The translations under genes and the position numbers were made by a program. This document shows positions 1 to 21,230 of a stretch of 64,000 nt of DNA, in pieces. The DNA comes from Agelaius tricolor. Its lineage: Eukaryota; Chordata; Aves; Passeriformes; Icteridae. The notes under the pieces were generated by a model, which saw only the letters and a list, made by a program, of their open reading frames with translations, did not search any database and was not told the DNA's origin. The stretch covers positions 94,287,381-94,351,380 of the forward strand of contig JALJCS010000001.1 of the NCBI GenBank assembly GCA_023055355.1, read 5' to 3'. Numbering within the stretch: position 1 is the first letter of the stretch; every line of letters begins with the position of its first letter.

Positions 1-1279
1 TGTTCTTAAAAAACATTAGAACTCTGTTTAGTATTTGGAAATCTAGGACTTTGAGTCCATAAATAAATCTTCAAATTCTCTAGTGCCTGTGATTTCTGAT
101 ATTTGCTGGAGAATGCAAAACACTTAACTGCTTTAGACATTAAAAGTTTTAGTGAAGTATATACCATTAGGAACAGATACATATCTAAAGGGCTTTTCTG
201 TTACTAATTTTGTTCTTTAACATCTTTGTCCTACATGGTTTTTTTTCTGATTAATTAAGCAGCTCAGAGTTTTTCAAAGTGTATGTAGCTCAGAGTTTTT
301 CAAAGTGTATGTTTTTAATTGGCTTAGTTAAATTAGTGGATATTCTTGGATATTCTTATTTAATAATGGGCTATAGCTTGACTCTATTAATATACTAATT
401 TAAGTGAACTAGCAATTCATGTAAAGCCCAGGCTTTATGGTTGTAACTGTAAGGTAGAAGGCCTAGACAATGGAAAGCAAAGCCCATAGTTGTAATGAGA
501 ATGAAATATCTCTATGCCTCTGAGAATATACATCTTAGTTTGTTACATCACCCAAGTATCTTAAAGAGCTGAGATGGGCGGTGGATGTTGCAGTTAGTTT
601 ATCTTTTTTTACCTTCTCTCACACACAGCTGTTCTAGTGGTAACAGCAGTAGCCTTTATTAGGGATTCTGATTCCATGTGGAGTTGCTGAGTGTTTACAG
701 TTACAAGTGGTAAAAGTGTTACAAACCACTTTTCTTTCCAGTGGTTTGTATTGCTACATAATAGAACACCTTTGAGCTTTCCTTTGTAAGGATCTTTAGG
801 TGTTAATCAAGAACTGAGGATCAGGTGTTTTGCTGATTTCATTATGCAGGTTTACACAATAACAGTGTTGGTCCTTCCATATGTGCATTTCAAATGTCAT
901 ACATTGTGAGTGCTAAATTAAATTATTAAATTGCACTTTTGTACAATAAATTTACCGTAATGCTCCTTAAAAAACTGCGAGCCTCAAACCTTTTATATAG
1001 TACAGGATTAGATTTTTCTGATGCTGGCCAATGCATGGTAAAGGATTATGATTTTTAATTTTAAAACATTCACACTGTTAAGTGATCTGTATTTTACAAC
1101 TTTTTGAGCAGATGGTTAGCTTGACTTATTACTTCAATTCTCTTAGTATTCATATAGCACTAAACACATTCTCAATTTATTTGGAGATGGCTTCATAAAT
1201 ATTTTGCTTTTCCTAAGGAAATTACAGTTGTTTCCACAGGTGATAGAAAATAAATGTTAGCTTCTGTTTCTTTTTACAG
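1..1279. other. PHIP intron, partial, with a 26-bp tandem duplication
   Basis: This is AT-rich intron sequence upstream of the first exon in the window. It contains a perfect 26-bp tandem duplication at 261-286 and 287-312. I see no exon in it. Confidence 0.6.
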
Positions 1280-9738
<8,459 letters not shown>

Positions 9739-12700
9739 TTTTTACCAAGGGTTATACTTCAGAATGCTATGAAGCAGGTACAGTTAAGGAACAGCAGAAC
9801 AGACTTCTGCTTCCCTGCTGCTATTATGGGTTAGAAGATTATGTTCTGATTTGAGGAGAAAAATTTAGCAAAATGATAAACTGAAAGAACATTCTTTGAA
9901 AGAAATATATATTTTAAACTTTTGCTATTTATTACCCTCCAAATAGGTTATACATTTCAACAGTCATTTTGTTCACAGTTGAGAATAATTGAAGCAATTT
10001 CTGACTGACGTACAGAGTTCAGAGCTACTCTGCTCAAGTAGTATGTAATATCTCTACACAATTGGAAAAAGGTAATAGAACTTTTAATTGCCACAAATTG
10101 AAAACAGAAATCTATTTTTGACCAAGCAAGGTACACTTGGATTGTAAAGTCAAGTCGCCTAGGAAGGCAGACTTTGGCAAAAAGTGGCAGTAAATTCACT
10201 TGCATTTCTATAAAATAATAAAATACCAAACTTTGCTAATCTGAAAAAGTTTAATTTCAGTTGTGATGGAATATTCAGCTGCAAAAGAAGCCTAGCACAG
10301 GCCATTGTTTATCCAAGTTCTGCCAAACATAGCAAAAATGTAATCACAAATATATATATCCACATTGGAAAAAGTTTGACTAATGTCTAATTTTTCAGAC
10401 CTTGATTCTTGTATCAATCACTAAATCTCTGTTTATTGTGCCAAAGACTGAGAATCAGTGCAGTGGAAAACCTTTTTTTCTTTTTGAGTGTCAGTACAGC
10501 ATACCATTTGCAGTGATAAAAGCTGTGTCTTGTTTTAAATAGTAAGTTGTTAACATTGTTCTGAAATGTATCCTTTTTGGTACTTCTGGTAGAAAATAAT
10601 GCACTGGTGGGGTCCTTTGACAGAGATGTTTTAGTCTAAATGTATAATTGGTTAAAGGATTCAAGGAAATTACAGGACAGGTATGGAATTATGATGTTTA
10701 CTTTCTGATCCAGATTGATTGTTGTTTCTACAACTTTAGACATGCTTAAGAGGCTGAAATGACCTACAAAGAATAGTGTATGTGTATATATTAATATATA
10801 CATAAACACATATGTCTAAAATATTACCCAGGTATAAATTTTTTTCAGGATTTTTTAGATAGCACTAGAATTGAAAATTTTAAATGTCATACTTTATAGT
10901 TTAATTTTAAGGGGAAGATTGGTTATTTTCAATTATTAGGGTTAAAAGGCCAAATCACTTTTTATGCAATCATGTTTTATACAGTGGTCTCATTGCACAT
11001 TGTGTTTTTCTGCACTTTTTATGGTATATCACGCTGACATATGTCAATATACACCCTAAAGAAAAATTCCATTTAATGATTGTGCCTTGTATTCTATTAT
11101 TTCTTGCATCCTTACTAAAATTAAGTTGTCTATTGTAAATGATAACTATATGACTTAGGGGAATGTATTGTTATATGTACTGCTCTGGAAAAGAAAAGCA
11201 GTTATTTATTTGTTTATGGTACATTTAGTTATTTTATACCTTTACAAACAAACCTTAATACCATTTTCTATCACTTAAAAAAGTATTGTCCAGTTTCAAG
11301 GAAAAAAATACATGAGAAGTGGTATTTACTGAGATCTGGTATGGTACAAAAATGTAACCAAAATTTTCTGGTTATACTTTTTTTGTTTTTACACATCCTC
11401 TGCACTGTCTGGAAGGGAAGACATGCAGAATTAAGATATTAAATTTGCACAGATTCTGTATATGTGTTTGAGACCTGATTCTTCACTCTTTATTTTCTTA
11501 CAAAAAAAAAAAGCCTAAAAGTTTGAAGAAAGAATATTGGTATTTTCCACCAACAGTAATATAAATAGGCTACTGTGGATAGCAGATGAGTATCCACCAT
11601 ACCTAGTTTTAGGTAGTTCATTTTGCTACAAAAAATGGCTGAGATATTTTCCAGATCCTCTTTGAATTGTTATGGATTTGAATTTGGGGGCCAGGGAATA
11701 GTTTGTATTTGATTTGTTGGTGTATTTATTTGTTCTAACAAGTATTTCTTTATCATCTGATTAAAATGGAGTCACTAAACATGTGGTAAGATAACAAGCT
11801 ACGTTTGTACAGTTGCAATACAGCTTCACAATTCAAAACTGATTGATCCTACTTGTTAATTTTGTCTAATCTCACTGATGAAGGCAATCATTTGAAAATG
11901 TGTAATTTCCTGATGTTATCTGCATTGTAATATATAAAATAGATTATATCTAAAATTCATTTTCTGTATTTACTCTGTTTGTAATAATGTTTTATATGGC
12001 ATGTTTATGTATATATTTATATATCAAAAATACCATGTGTGTAAGTTTTGGAGACTGAAATAATCTGTGTTCCCTTAACAGCAGGGAGAGGAGTGTACAT
12101 CTTAATTTTACAAAGGTAGAAGGCCTTACCTGCAGAACATGGGTACTGCTTCCCACCCAGTAATATCGGTGACTTTAGCCAGTAACTATTTGATTCTTAT
12201 TAGACACATTAATGTTTTTCCTTTAAAAATAAACTGTGGATAATTTGGGTCAATTTTTTATAGAAGCAACGCTAAACATGTATTAGAAATTAATACCAGA
12301 TTTATTTAAAATTTATATTTTTTATAATTTAATTTCACTAGGTTGCAAACTTTATTTATGAGACTTTAGTCACCATCAGACTGTATTTTGGTTGGGGAAA
12401 AATTTATTATTTGAGGTGGTTGTAAGATACTGTATCAATACAGAAAAAGAGCTTTTGATTACAGAGTCTTAGATTTTAAATGTGAGCAATAAACTATTGG
12501 TCAGTGTTCTGAAATAATTTAAGATCTATAGTTATGCATGTTTTATAATGCCATCTCAAGTACCTAACAACTGGTTCAGAAAATGGAGTATCAAAACCTC
12601 ATGTGATTGTTTTACATTTGCATTGTAAATAACATAGCTTCACGGCCACATACATGCAAATGATCTGGCAGCAATTAATTCAGTTTTATTCATTAAATTC

Positions 12701-15290
12701 GTTTATATTTGACATGGATATGAGGATACTGTTCTGGTACTTCTGTGCTATACTGGGAAACGTTAAAATTGGTATTTGCTCCTGAGTGGTATCTGGATAA
12801 CAGTGTGTTAACTGCCAGTGAGGAAATACTTCTGCTTCTGTCCTAAGTGTGCTCTAAATGTTTAACAGGAATCATTGTGCCTGTGCCTACATACTTAACA
12901 ACTCTTTACCCCACTCTGTTTCTGTTGTGAGTGTGTTCTCTGGGAACTGAACTGAAATCTTACCACTGTAGTGTTCATTACTATTGTCAATATTGAACTA
13001 GAGCTCTTTGTCACTCGGCAGTGACCAGTGATACAACTTACAGAGAAATGTCTTCCTCCAGTGATTTGACTGCTGTGATAAAGATTTACAGATGTTTATT
13101 TGTACAGTGTCCGGTTTGTACCTGTGATCAGTTTGTTGGTAGACTTGTAAGGTTGAGTTGGTTGAGTTAAATATTACTATGGCTTAATATTTGTAAAGCT
13201 ATTAATTGATGAAGGACCCTGATGCAGCACGTATAGATATTAATATCTATTCAAAAATAAATTGTAGTGTAGAGACAGTTTATTCACTATACTGCTGTAC
13301 AAATATTTTTAAGTACCAATTCTGTGCCAGAGGCTTTTGTCTTACCAAAAAAGGACTACATGCAACACAAAAAATAGTCTGTCCATTCAGTAATTTCAAG
13401 CTTGTTAGGATTTTTGCACCGCATTTTTAAATATTTTGCTCACATTTGTTGGATTGAGGACTACAAGTAAATGCTTTAGTGTGTAGTTTGAATTTAGGCA
13501 CATGTTAAATAGTTGATTGGTTCTTCAAAAGCAATAGGCTTAACTGGATGGGACCCCTTTCACCCTGTATTTATATGGTAGATTGGAGGTGAGAGGTTTT
13601 TAAGCTCCCTTTCATCAGCATTCACATTTTATTTGTAGCATGTGAATCTTGCTGAGGTAATTTTAACATCACTGGTCAATTAAAATATACCCATACCACA
13701 ATATTTACACTGTGTCCCGAGTCCTTACCTTATTCTAAAATAGTGTATTTTTGTTGACAGTAGATTGTCAAAGGTTTTTCTTTTTGCTTTTTTTTAACAG
13801 TGTTATAAAATCTTTAATTATAACTCTGCTACAGTGCTGTGATAGAAAAGGTAGAGGGTTTTGAAAACTCACCTAGAAACAGCAAAAGCTCATTTTCTGT
13901 TTATGACCAAAATGAAGACAAATGAACTGTGTAAAATGAGTATATATTTTCTTTTATCCCTGAAGTTCTTGTAACAGTTTGGTTTCCAAGGGGACCTAGA
14001 TATTCAACTGATAAAAGGGCTGTTAGTTTTCTGCTGTAAATTACTGTATATACTTGTTTGTTCATATGCAGAGGAAAGTGGATTACATTTCATAAATCTG
14101 GTCAAGGCTTGACAATGTGTTTCAAGTAACAAATCTGGCATTGACAGCTTACGTAGCTTCTTGTTTTTGAATTGTGAATACAGCTTGCTGACTTTCTATG
14201 ATGTCTGGGGGAAACCAGCAGGTAGCTTTTAGACCAGAGCTAACCTCCAGGTGCTCTTGTGTTTCTGCTGGATTTAATGCGGGAATTCGCCATGTCACTT
14301 TTACAGTGTGTTGGAGAAGGAAACATGCCAGGAAGCCAGATTAAAAGACATCTTAAATTGCAGAAAAAGGTGATTAGCTGCTTCCCCCTCACCACCTCCC
14401 CCCCCTTTTCCCAAGATTCTAACAGCCTCAAGGCACTCTAGAAAGAAACCTTATATGCTGCAATAAAATAAGGGTGAATAAATTTAGCTTTTAGGAGATA
14501 TGTAGTGAGACAAGTAGTCATTTGGGTCCTTTTTAATGCAGATAAATACATCAGGAAATTCACTTCAATTAATACAAACAATACATTTTAGGGAGGGAAA
14601 GTAGTACTATACTATGAATTTCTACACTGAAAGAACAAAGAATGAGGTCACACAAATTAGGAGTAGAAGGAAATAGAAGTACCCATCATGTACTGCGTGA
14701 TGTACACGTACTGTTTTGTGCTTACAACTGTGCAGGTTGCTTTGCTAATGCATTGAGACCATACAGAAGTTACATTTTTGGACCATACTAAAACTGCAGA
14801 AGTGTGGTGGACAACTGGATAATGATCATGTGTGAATTAAATTCTGTCATAATGTTTCAATATGTATAGAATGGAGCTCAACTTCAAGTAAATTACCTAG
14901 AAAGGTTAATTTTAAAACTGACAGATTTTCAGATTAAAAATTACACTTATTTTGTACAGAATTATGTAAAACACAAATCTGTTGTATGTAATGAGTAACA
15001 GTTTTGAAAACTATAATTCTTTAGCTTTATCAAGGCTTTTTTCCTTCCAGAAATCTAGATTATCATGTTATATATAACCTGAAGTATCTCACCAGGATAA
15101 CAGTGCCCTTTCTTTTTGTACATATGGATTGGAAATTTCTTTACTGTTATGTGGACACTTTCTATGTTAGTTTTGATGCATAATACTTTGAATCCTTTTA
15201 TACAAACTAGAATGTATGTGTAAGAATTACTGTCACTGCAATGTAGTAACTACAAACTTATTTTTAAATAAATAGAAAACATGTTTTTCT
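9739..15290 (+). other. PHIP: PHIP 3'UTR (predicted)
   Basis: This AT-rich stretch of about 5.5 kb follows the PHIP stop with no coding potential and no evident repeats. Candidate poly(A) signals include AATAAA at about 12227 and 12488, and AATAAA at 15267-15272, which I take as the distal end. Human PHIP mRNA also has a multi-kilobase 3'UTR. Four matches to the Pumilio element TGTANATA lie at 10783, 12008, 12624 and 14045. The end point is inferred and cannot be fixed without transcript data. Confidence 0.6.
15267..15272 (+). terminator. Candidate distal PHIP poly(A) signal
   Basis: An AATAAA sits in an AT-rich context at the end of the uniform 3'UTR-like sequence. Beyond it the composition becomes mixed. 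Confidence 0.45.
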
Positions 15291-16564
15291 AAGCTGTCCA
15301 ACAGTGTTTGCTTCTATCTGGTAATTTACTGTGCTGTGGGATGATTGGTTGTGTGTTTTTCAGAACTCCTTAAATTCAGCTCCTCTTGATTCCCTGTGGA
15401 ATATGGAATAGCTGTATCTGGTAGGATGGTATAGTGAGTTGGTAAGTGGGAACAGACAGAACTGGAACTGGAGCACTCTCTGACTCTGAAGAGAGATCAG
15501 AATTTGCTGTTTGGTAAGGGTTTTCACTAGACCCTGCAGTTCAAGAGGCAATATAAAGGCAGTAGCATCTGTCACTGGAGACACCTCGTTGAGTCCTCTT
15601 AGCTCACTTCCATGTGTGCACCAGGGCACTGCCTCTAACCCTCCAGGAAGCCTTCCCTGTTCAGGTGACAACTGTTTGTACCAGAGCTATGTCCCATCCA
15701 TGGAAATCCCTGCTCCCAACAGCTCTAGAAGACACTAGAAACACTTAAGCAGAGAGGATCCCCTGCCTCCCTCCTGCAGATTACTGGTCTGCAGCCTAGC
15801 TGCCCTGAGTGGGCAATGCAAGGAAAAGTCAACATAGGATGTGTTTTCACTAAACTGCAGGGTTAGTTTGTTTATATCTACATTTTTCTGTTCAATAGAT
15901 GAAAGAAAAAAGAATTGTGGATTCTGTTTAATTTCATGTTATTTGCTTTATCAGATGATCTTTTCCTTACGTTCCTTACCTGAAAACCCAAGGAAGTGAT
16001 GGAAGAGAGCCTCACTCAGATGCAGGTATGTGTGCCTCTGGGGGACAGGAATGTGGAATGAATTGAGTTCCCTGTGACTTTCCAGACTCCATGTGAAGTC
16101 TGGCAAAAGCAAGACTTGTTTTAACAACTGAGGAAAAATCTCTGTCCCGAGCATGTGAGTTTTGCTCATTGGCGCATTCTACTTGGAAAAAATAATTTAA
16201 GAATACTGAAAATATGACACACTTTGGTGCTGCTGTTATGTCCTGGAGCTGGTAGTTCTGTGGAATGTACATTTCCAGTATTACAGCACAACAGTAACAG
16301 TGGTGTGCTCATCCAAGCATCAGCCACTCCAGATCTAGGGTTTTAGTTTGGTTACTGAGAATAGTCTTACTAACATTTCCTTTGTTTTGAAAATATCTAA
16401 AAATATTTTTCTGTGTAACTGTACAGAATCCTTAAAATACAATTGTATCCCTGTTGCCATTTCTGTGACAGGTATATTTTGGAAACCTACTGTAGTTCTT
16501 TCATTTTGTGTAGAAATCAAGACTTTGCTTAGTATTAACAGATGTTGTGAGATGTTGGTACCTG

Positions 16565-17356
16565 ACAATGTTGTTGGGGCATGTGCTGATTTTAACACCA
16601 GCGGGAAATTAACCTCCAAACAAGCCACACCCCAGCCCCTGCCCCTTCCAGTAAGGGAGGGACTATGGGGAGAGATAACAACTTACTGAAACAGGAAATG
16701 ATGGAATAAGACACTCACAGTACAATACAAAAAGAGAAGATGTTTTATACCCACAGAAAGGTATTCACCACCAGGAATAACAAGAACAAAGGTGGTGGTG
16801 AACATTCCCTGTGGTTGTGTCCATGTGGTTTTTCCAGACCAAGGCAATAGGATGATCATTCCTGCATGCTGCCCACATGATAGTCAGGAAAAAAAGGCAG
16901 TGTGGTGGGGTTGCTCCCATGGCTAACATTTCCCAGCCCAAAATAATGGAAAACAGTGATAGACAACCCTCCCTGGAAGCTGAGTCATCTGAGTAGGGGT
17001 TGCTCTGCCAGGCTCAGTTCTGTGCATTTGCTGTTGCTTCCAATGCTCCTGTACACCAGGGCAGGAGAGGAGGGTCCCATTGGGATGCTGGCTTCATGCT
17101 GTCCCTGATCACTGTCCCTGCAGGGCCCTGCAGGGGAGCCATGCCACAGCCATGTCCCAGAAAAGCATCCCAGGATGGAGTCCCCAGGTCCTTTGCTGTC
17201 ACCCTCCTGCTAAAGCAGGAGAGGCAAAAGTGGCCAACTTCCAGTAAGGGTGCCTGGCTTTTCCTGCTGAGCCCAGGTCCCGGCGAGTGCCGTGTGTGAT
17301 ACAGAAAAACAACTTGGCCACACCCACACTGCTAACTCCACCCCTCTAACCAGGAC
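16565..17356. repeat. GC-richer block of possible LTR or other inserted origin
   Basis: About 790 bp stands out from the AT-rich surroundings by C/G-rich, CpG-poor sequence with sharp edges. It starts near TGTTGTTGGGGC and ends near CCAGGACA, which would fit TG...CA ends. No target duplication or known family is evident. Confidence 0.3.
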
Positions 17357-18008
17357 AGACCATTAATGCTCATTAAATGAAGGAAATTGTGTGGCCGTTC
17401 AAGTTCACCATTTTGCTTTCAAAGTGAAAAGTTTTTGTGCCAAAGCTGGTGTTCACTGCTCTAGCCATCAATATGAGCTTTGCAAAAAATGTTTGTCACT
17501 TTTTCCAAAGATAAATGAGCAAAGTGTAATGCATTTAAAAATTAATCAATGTTGCTAGTTGAAGCAAATGTGAAAATAAAGCAAGTGCCAGCAAGCAATG
17601 GACAATGTGACTGGAATTTAAATAGCATAAAGTTGAATTACTGTACAACAAATTATGATGCAAAATATAATTTTTGTGGCTTTTACTACTGTTAACAGTG
17701 AACTCAAAGCCCAAAACGTCTGATTGTTTTTCTAGCTCAGAGAAACATTGTGCTAAGAAATCTTTGCAAGAGGCTTAATTTACTTTATGAAAGGGCTGTA
17801 GTGAGAATTTATGAATCTTCTCTTATACTTTGAAATCTGTGTGAGTGCTGAAGGGATGACAGGGTAGAGAATTTGGGAATTATGTTCCTACTCTGGTAAC
17901 AGCCATTCAAACTTCCTTCATGCTTCCTTTTCTTGTCTCTGAAATGGAAAGATTTTACCTAAACTTGGTCTGTTGGCCTCTCATTTTACTTTAGCTAGAT
18001 ACATAAAT

Positions 18009-18110
18009 AACAAAAAAACCCCACAAACAAACAAACAAAAAACCCCAAAACAAACAAACAAAAAAAACCCAACCCCCCCCCAAAAAACCCAAAAAAAAAA
18101 AAACCCAAGA
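18009..18110. repeat. A/C-rich low-complexity repeat (CAAA-like)
   Basis: About 100 bp consists only of A runs broken by C runs, including short tandem CAAA copies, a run of nine C and a run of 13 A. Its length probably varies between individuals. Confidence 0.85.
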
Positions 18111-19235
18111 AGGAGGAAGCAAGAGGCAGGTAACCAACTCATTCAGCATCAAATTTCTGCAGTACCTCAGCTGTTAATTTGTGTTTTGTCTCAGATCTTG
18201 GAATCTGACTTTGAACAAGGATATTCAAAACAATAAAGACAGAACTTAAAATACAAACCTGGTTAGAATCTGATTAAAATATTAGAAAGAATTACTGTAT
18301 TTGTATTCTGTAGCAGAGAAATCTAGTAGGGTTATTCTTCTGTAATTTGAGCACCTTATTCAAAACTTGAATTCTCTTAACTCTTAAAGAAGATGGAGTA
18401 AACTTCCATGAACTGCTAAGAATTGGAATACAGCTGTCAAAAACTTTAAAAAAAGAGCTACTTAGAAGTCCTTAATTAATGATTGCCTCTTAATACACTG
18501 CCCATTTTTACCCAGCTGAAATCTCAACATGAGGAGCTGGGTAAATGTGCAGTCTGTACTGTTGTTGTCCTTCATTGACAGCAATTAGTCTGCATGCACA
18601 AGTACATGGGGAAAGATTAAATATCTGGAACTCAAAACATTTATGCTGTTTGATGCTTGTAAAATGTTTGAGGCTGTAAAATGTGTGCCAATGTTAAACT
18701 CTTCTGATCAATAAAGTTTACAAGGGAAATCAGTGGTTGTTTAGGAAAAATTACTAAAAAATTCACACAAGCATTGTCTTAAGAAAGGGCAGATCATCTG
18801 AAATTGTGTTATGGTCAAGATTGTTTCTTTTTTCTTGCATGCTAATTTACGAAGTTGTAATTTTCCTCTGGCTTTGGCCTCTTTGCCCACCTCTGCGTCA
18901 TGACAGAACACACAGGGCTGGTTTCTTTCTGGCTCTTGCACTGAAGATCTCTGCTCAAGCACATGGGCAGAAAGCTGTTTTGTGAAAGAAGCATCTTGCA
19001 ATTTGATCTACTTTGTGTTAAGAAGATGTCTTAATGTTTGGGTAGTAATAAGTTGCTTGAGTCACACTAAGACCTTCAGCTGCCCTGAGGTAGGATCAGG
19101 TGTTTGCATGGCTCCTGAGGTTTTGCTCAAGGGAGCTGGTAGGTCCCAGAATTTACTGCAGCCTGGGACTGATGATGCAAACACAGCCACAATGTCCCAA
19201 ATGAGTCTGTTCTCCTCGGGGTGGGCTCTGTGAGG

Positions 19236-19358
19236 CAAATAGGGTGCTCTGAACAACGTGATCTAGCTGAAGATGTCTCTGCTTATTGCAGGAGGGGTGG
19301 ATTAGGTGCCCTTGAAAAGGTCCCTTCCAACTCAAACCATCTATGATTCTATGATTAA
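19236..19358 (+). mobile_element. CR1 LINE 3' end fragment, plus orientation
   Basis: The stretch from about 19290 has the conserved CR1 3' tail: GGTCCCTTCCAACTCAAACC, then CTATGATTCTATGATT, the octamer repeat that ends avian CR1 elements. It is truncated at its 5' end. The upper boundary is approximate. Confidence 0.85.
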
Positions 19359-20488
19359 AAAACTATTTTTCTTAGGTAGAATTTGTATTTCTAGTGTAGG
19401 CTAGTATTCATGTGAGTTTTCAATTGGGAATTCCTGCCATGTTGCACAGGTTTAAATCCATCAACAAAATTTCATCCTAGGCCTGGGCCCTTAGCTCCCA
19501 CATGTTCACAAGGTATGGCTTGGTAACATTTTTGGTTTTTTTCAGAGTCTTGCCCTTTGGAGAGCTGTGCTCAGTGAGAAGTGATGGCTAGAGCATTTCC
19601 TTTCTCTTGGTAAGGCTCAACGTTTGCCACTGATGAATTTCTCTTCTTGTCTATAATGTTCCCATTGCTCTGATCTCTCTGGAACAGTTGCAGTTTGAGT
19701 CTGCCTCCTCTGTTTTGGTGCCATCAGCTCCAAACTGATTTGGAGCTCCCACTCTGATTTGGGTGCCATCAGTGAATCTGGTTGCAGTTGAATTTACAGC
19801 ACAGCAATCCGTGACACAGATGGGGCTCCTGGCCGGGTCTGACCCCCCTGCAGCAGCCCAGCAGAGGCAGCCCCGGAGTTTCTGTTGCTGACACGTGTGC
19901 TACGGAAACCACCGAGGACGCTCCTGCTTCAGCTGTGCCGGCATCCAGCCGTGACAATGCTGGGCCAGGGGCCGCACCAGGAGCTCTCTGAAGTACCAAC
20001 AGCGTAGAGAGAGGCACGGCATGAGGATGGGTTACAGGGTTACAACATATTTTGCATAAACATCACATGAGAGAACTACCACCGGACTTCTGTTCATACC
20101 GGTTCAAGCCACTTGTTCATCCACATTCACAGAAAAAAATACCTAGGTAAGGAAGTTGAAAATGTTACTTTCTTTAAGTTAGTCCGAATAAATAACTTAG
20201 AACTTTTCATTTCTTTATTTTAATCTCTTTAAAACTGTTGGGGTGTAAAGTCCACGGGGGTGTTTGTTGCGTTTTGAGATTAAGAAATCCTTCTGCCCTG
20301 AAAGCTTTTTGTGCGAGGGAAAGCCGAGAGCAGGGGGCAACCTCCCAACCCGGCTGAGAGCCCGGCCCCGGTTTGGGCTCGGCGCTCGCCTCTCCGGGCT
20401 CCTTTAGGGCGTTGTTGCTCGGCCCCACCTGCTTGGGGCTCGCGGCCGGGCCGGGCCGAGCCGTGCCGGGTGAGGGGCCGGGAGCGGC

Positions 20489-20982
20489 GCTCACCGGGAG
20501 CCGGGACAGGAGCAGGGGGGGCTCACCTCGGGAGCCGGGACAGGAGCAGGGGAACTCACCGGGAGCCGGGACAGGAGCAGGGGGGCTCACCAGGAGCCGG
20601 GGGGCTCACCAGGAGCCGGGACAGGAGCATGAGGGCTCACCGGGAGCCGGGACAGGAGCATAAGGGCTCACCGGGAGCCGGGACAGGAGCAGGGGGGGCT
20701 CACCGGGAGCCGGGACAGGAGCAGGGGGGCTCACCGGGAGTCGGGGCAGGAGCAGGGGGGGCTCACCAGGAGCCGGGACAGGAGCAGGGGGGCTCACCCC
20801 GGGAGCCGGGACAGGAGCATGAGGGCTCACCGGGAGCCGGGACAGGAGCAGGGGGGGCTCACCGGGAGCCGGGACAGGAGCAGGGGGGGGCTCACCGGGA
20901 GCCGGGACAGGAGCAGGGGGGCTCACCGGGAGCCGGGACAGGAGCAGGGGGGCTCACCGGGAGCCGGGACAGGAGCAGGGGG
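20489..20982. repeat. GC-rich minisatellite, about 31-bp unit, about 15 copies
   Basis: Tandem units of 30-34 bp read GCTCACCGGGAGCCGGGACA followed by GGAGCAGGGGG. There are about 15 full copies and one short one, differing mainly in the length of the G run and in a few single-base variants (such as CAT or CATAA in place of CAG). Lengths are not multiples of three, so no constant reading frame passes through. The array lies in a CpG island about 110-600 bp upstream of the predicted first coding exon. On the minus strand each unit carries CCG|GTGAGC, a strong splice-donor consensus. Confidence 0.95.
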
Positions 20983-21090
20983 GCTGCGGCTCCCTCCGGG
21001 CGCTGCCGTCTCGGGGCTGCTGCGGCTCGGTCCCCGCTCGGGGGCTGCAGGCACAGCGCGCTTCTTGCGGGCGTTCGGGTGCTTCCAAAT

Positions 21091-21230
21091 ATGCACAAAA
21101 ATGTTTTGATTCGGGCTAACTCGCTGTGTGCCACCGCATCCTTTCTGTCTGGGGAATGCGGCTGCTCAAAATGCCGATTTCAGAGACAGGAGGAAGATGC
21201 GCGGCGGCAGAAGTTGTACTGCCCTACTGT
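21091..21230 (+). CDS. YccV-domain gene, candidate exon 1
   Basis: An ATG at 21091 opens MHKNVLIRANSLCATASF and the frame runs to a consensus GTAAGT donor at 21231. Its phase fits exon 2. The Cys-rich sequence matches nothing I know, so it may be 5'UTR. Confidence 0.45.

Larger units (their letters stand above)
15291..20300. other. Intergenic region between PHIP and the YccV-domain gene
   Basis: No gene is supported here. The stretch contains a GC-richer block at about 16.57-17.36 kb that looks inserted, an A/C-rich simple repeat at 18.0-18.1 kb and a CR1 3' end at 19.24-19.36 kb. Open frames of up to about 113 codons have no recognisable family. Confidence 0.5.
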
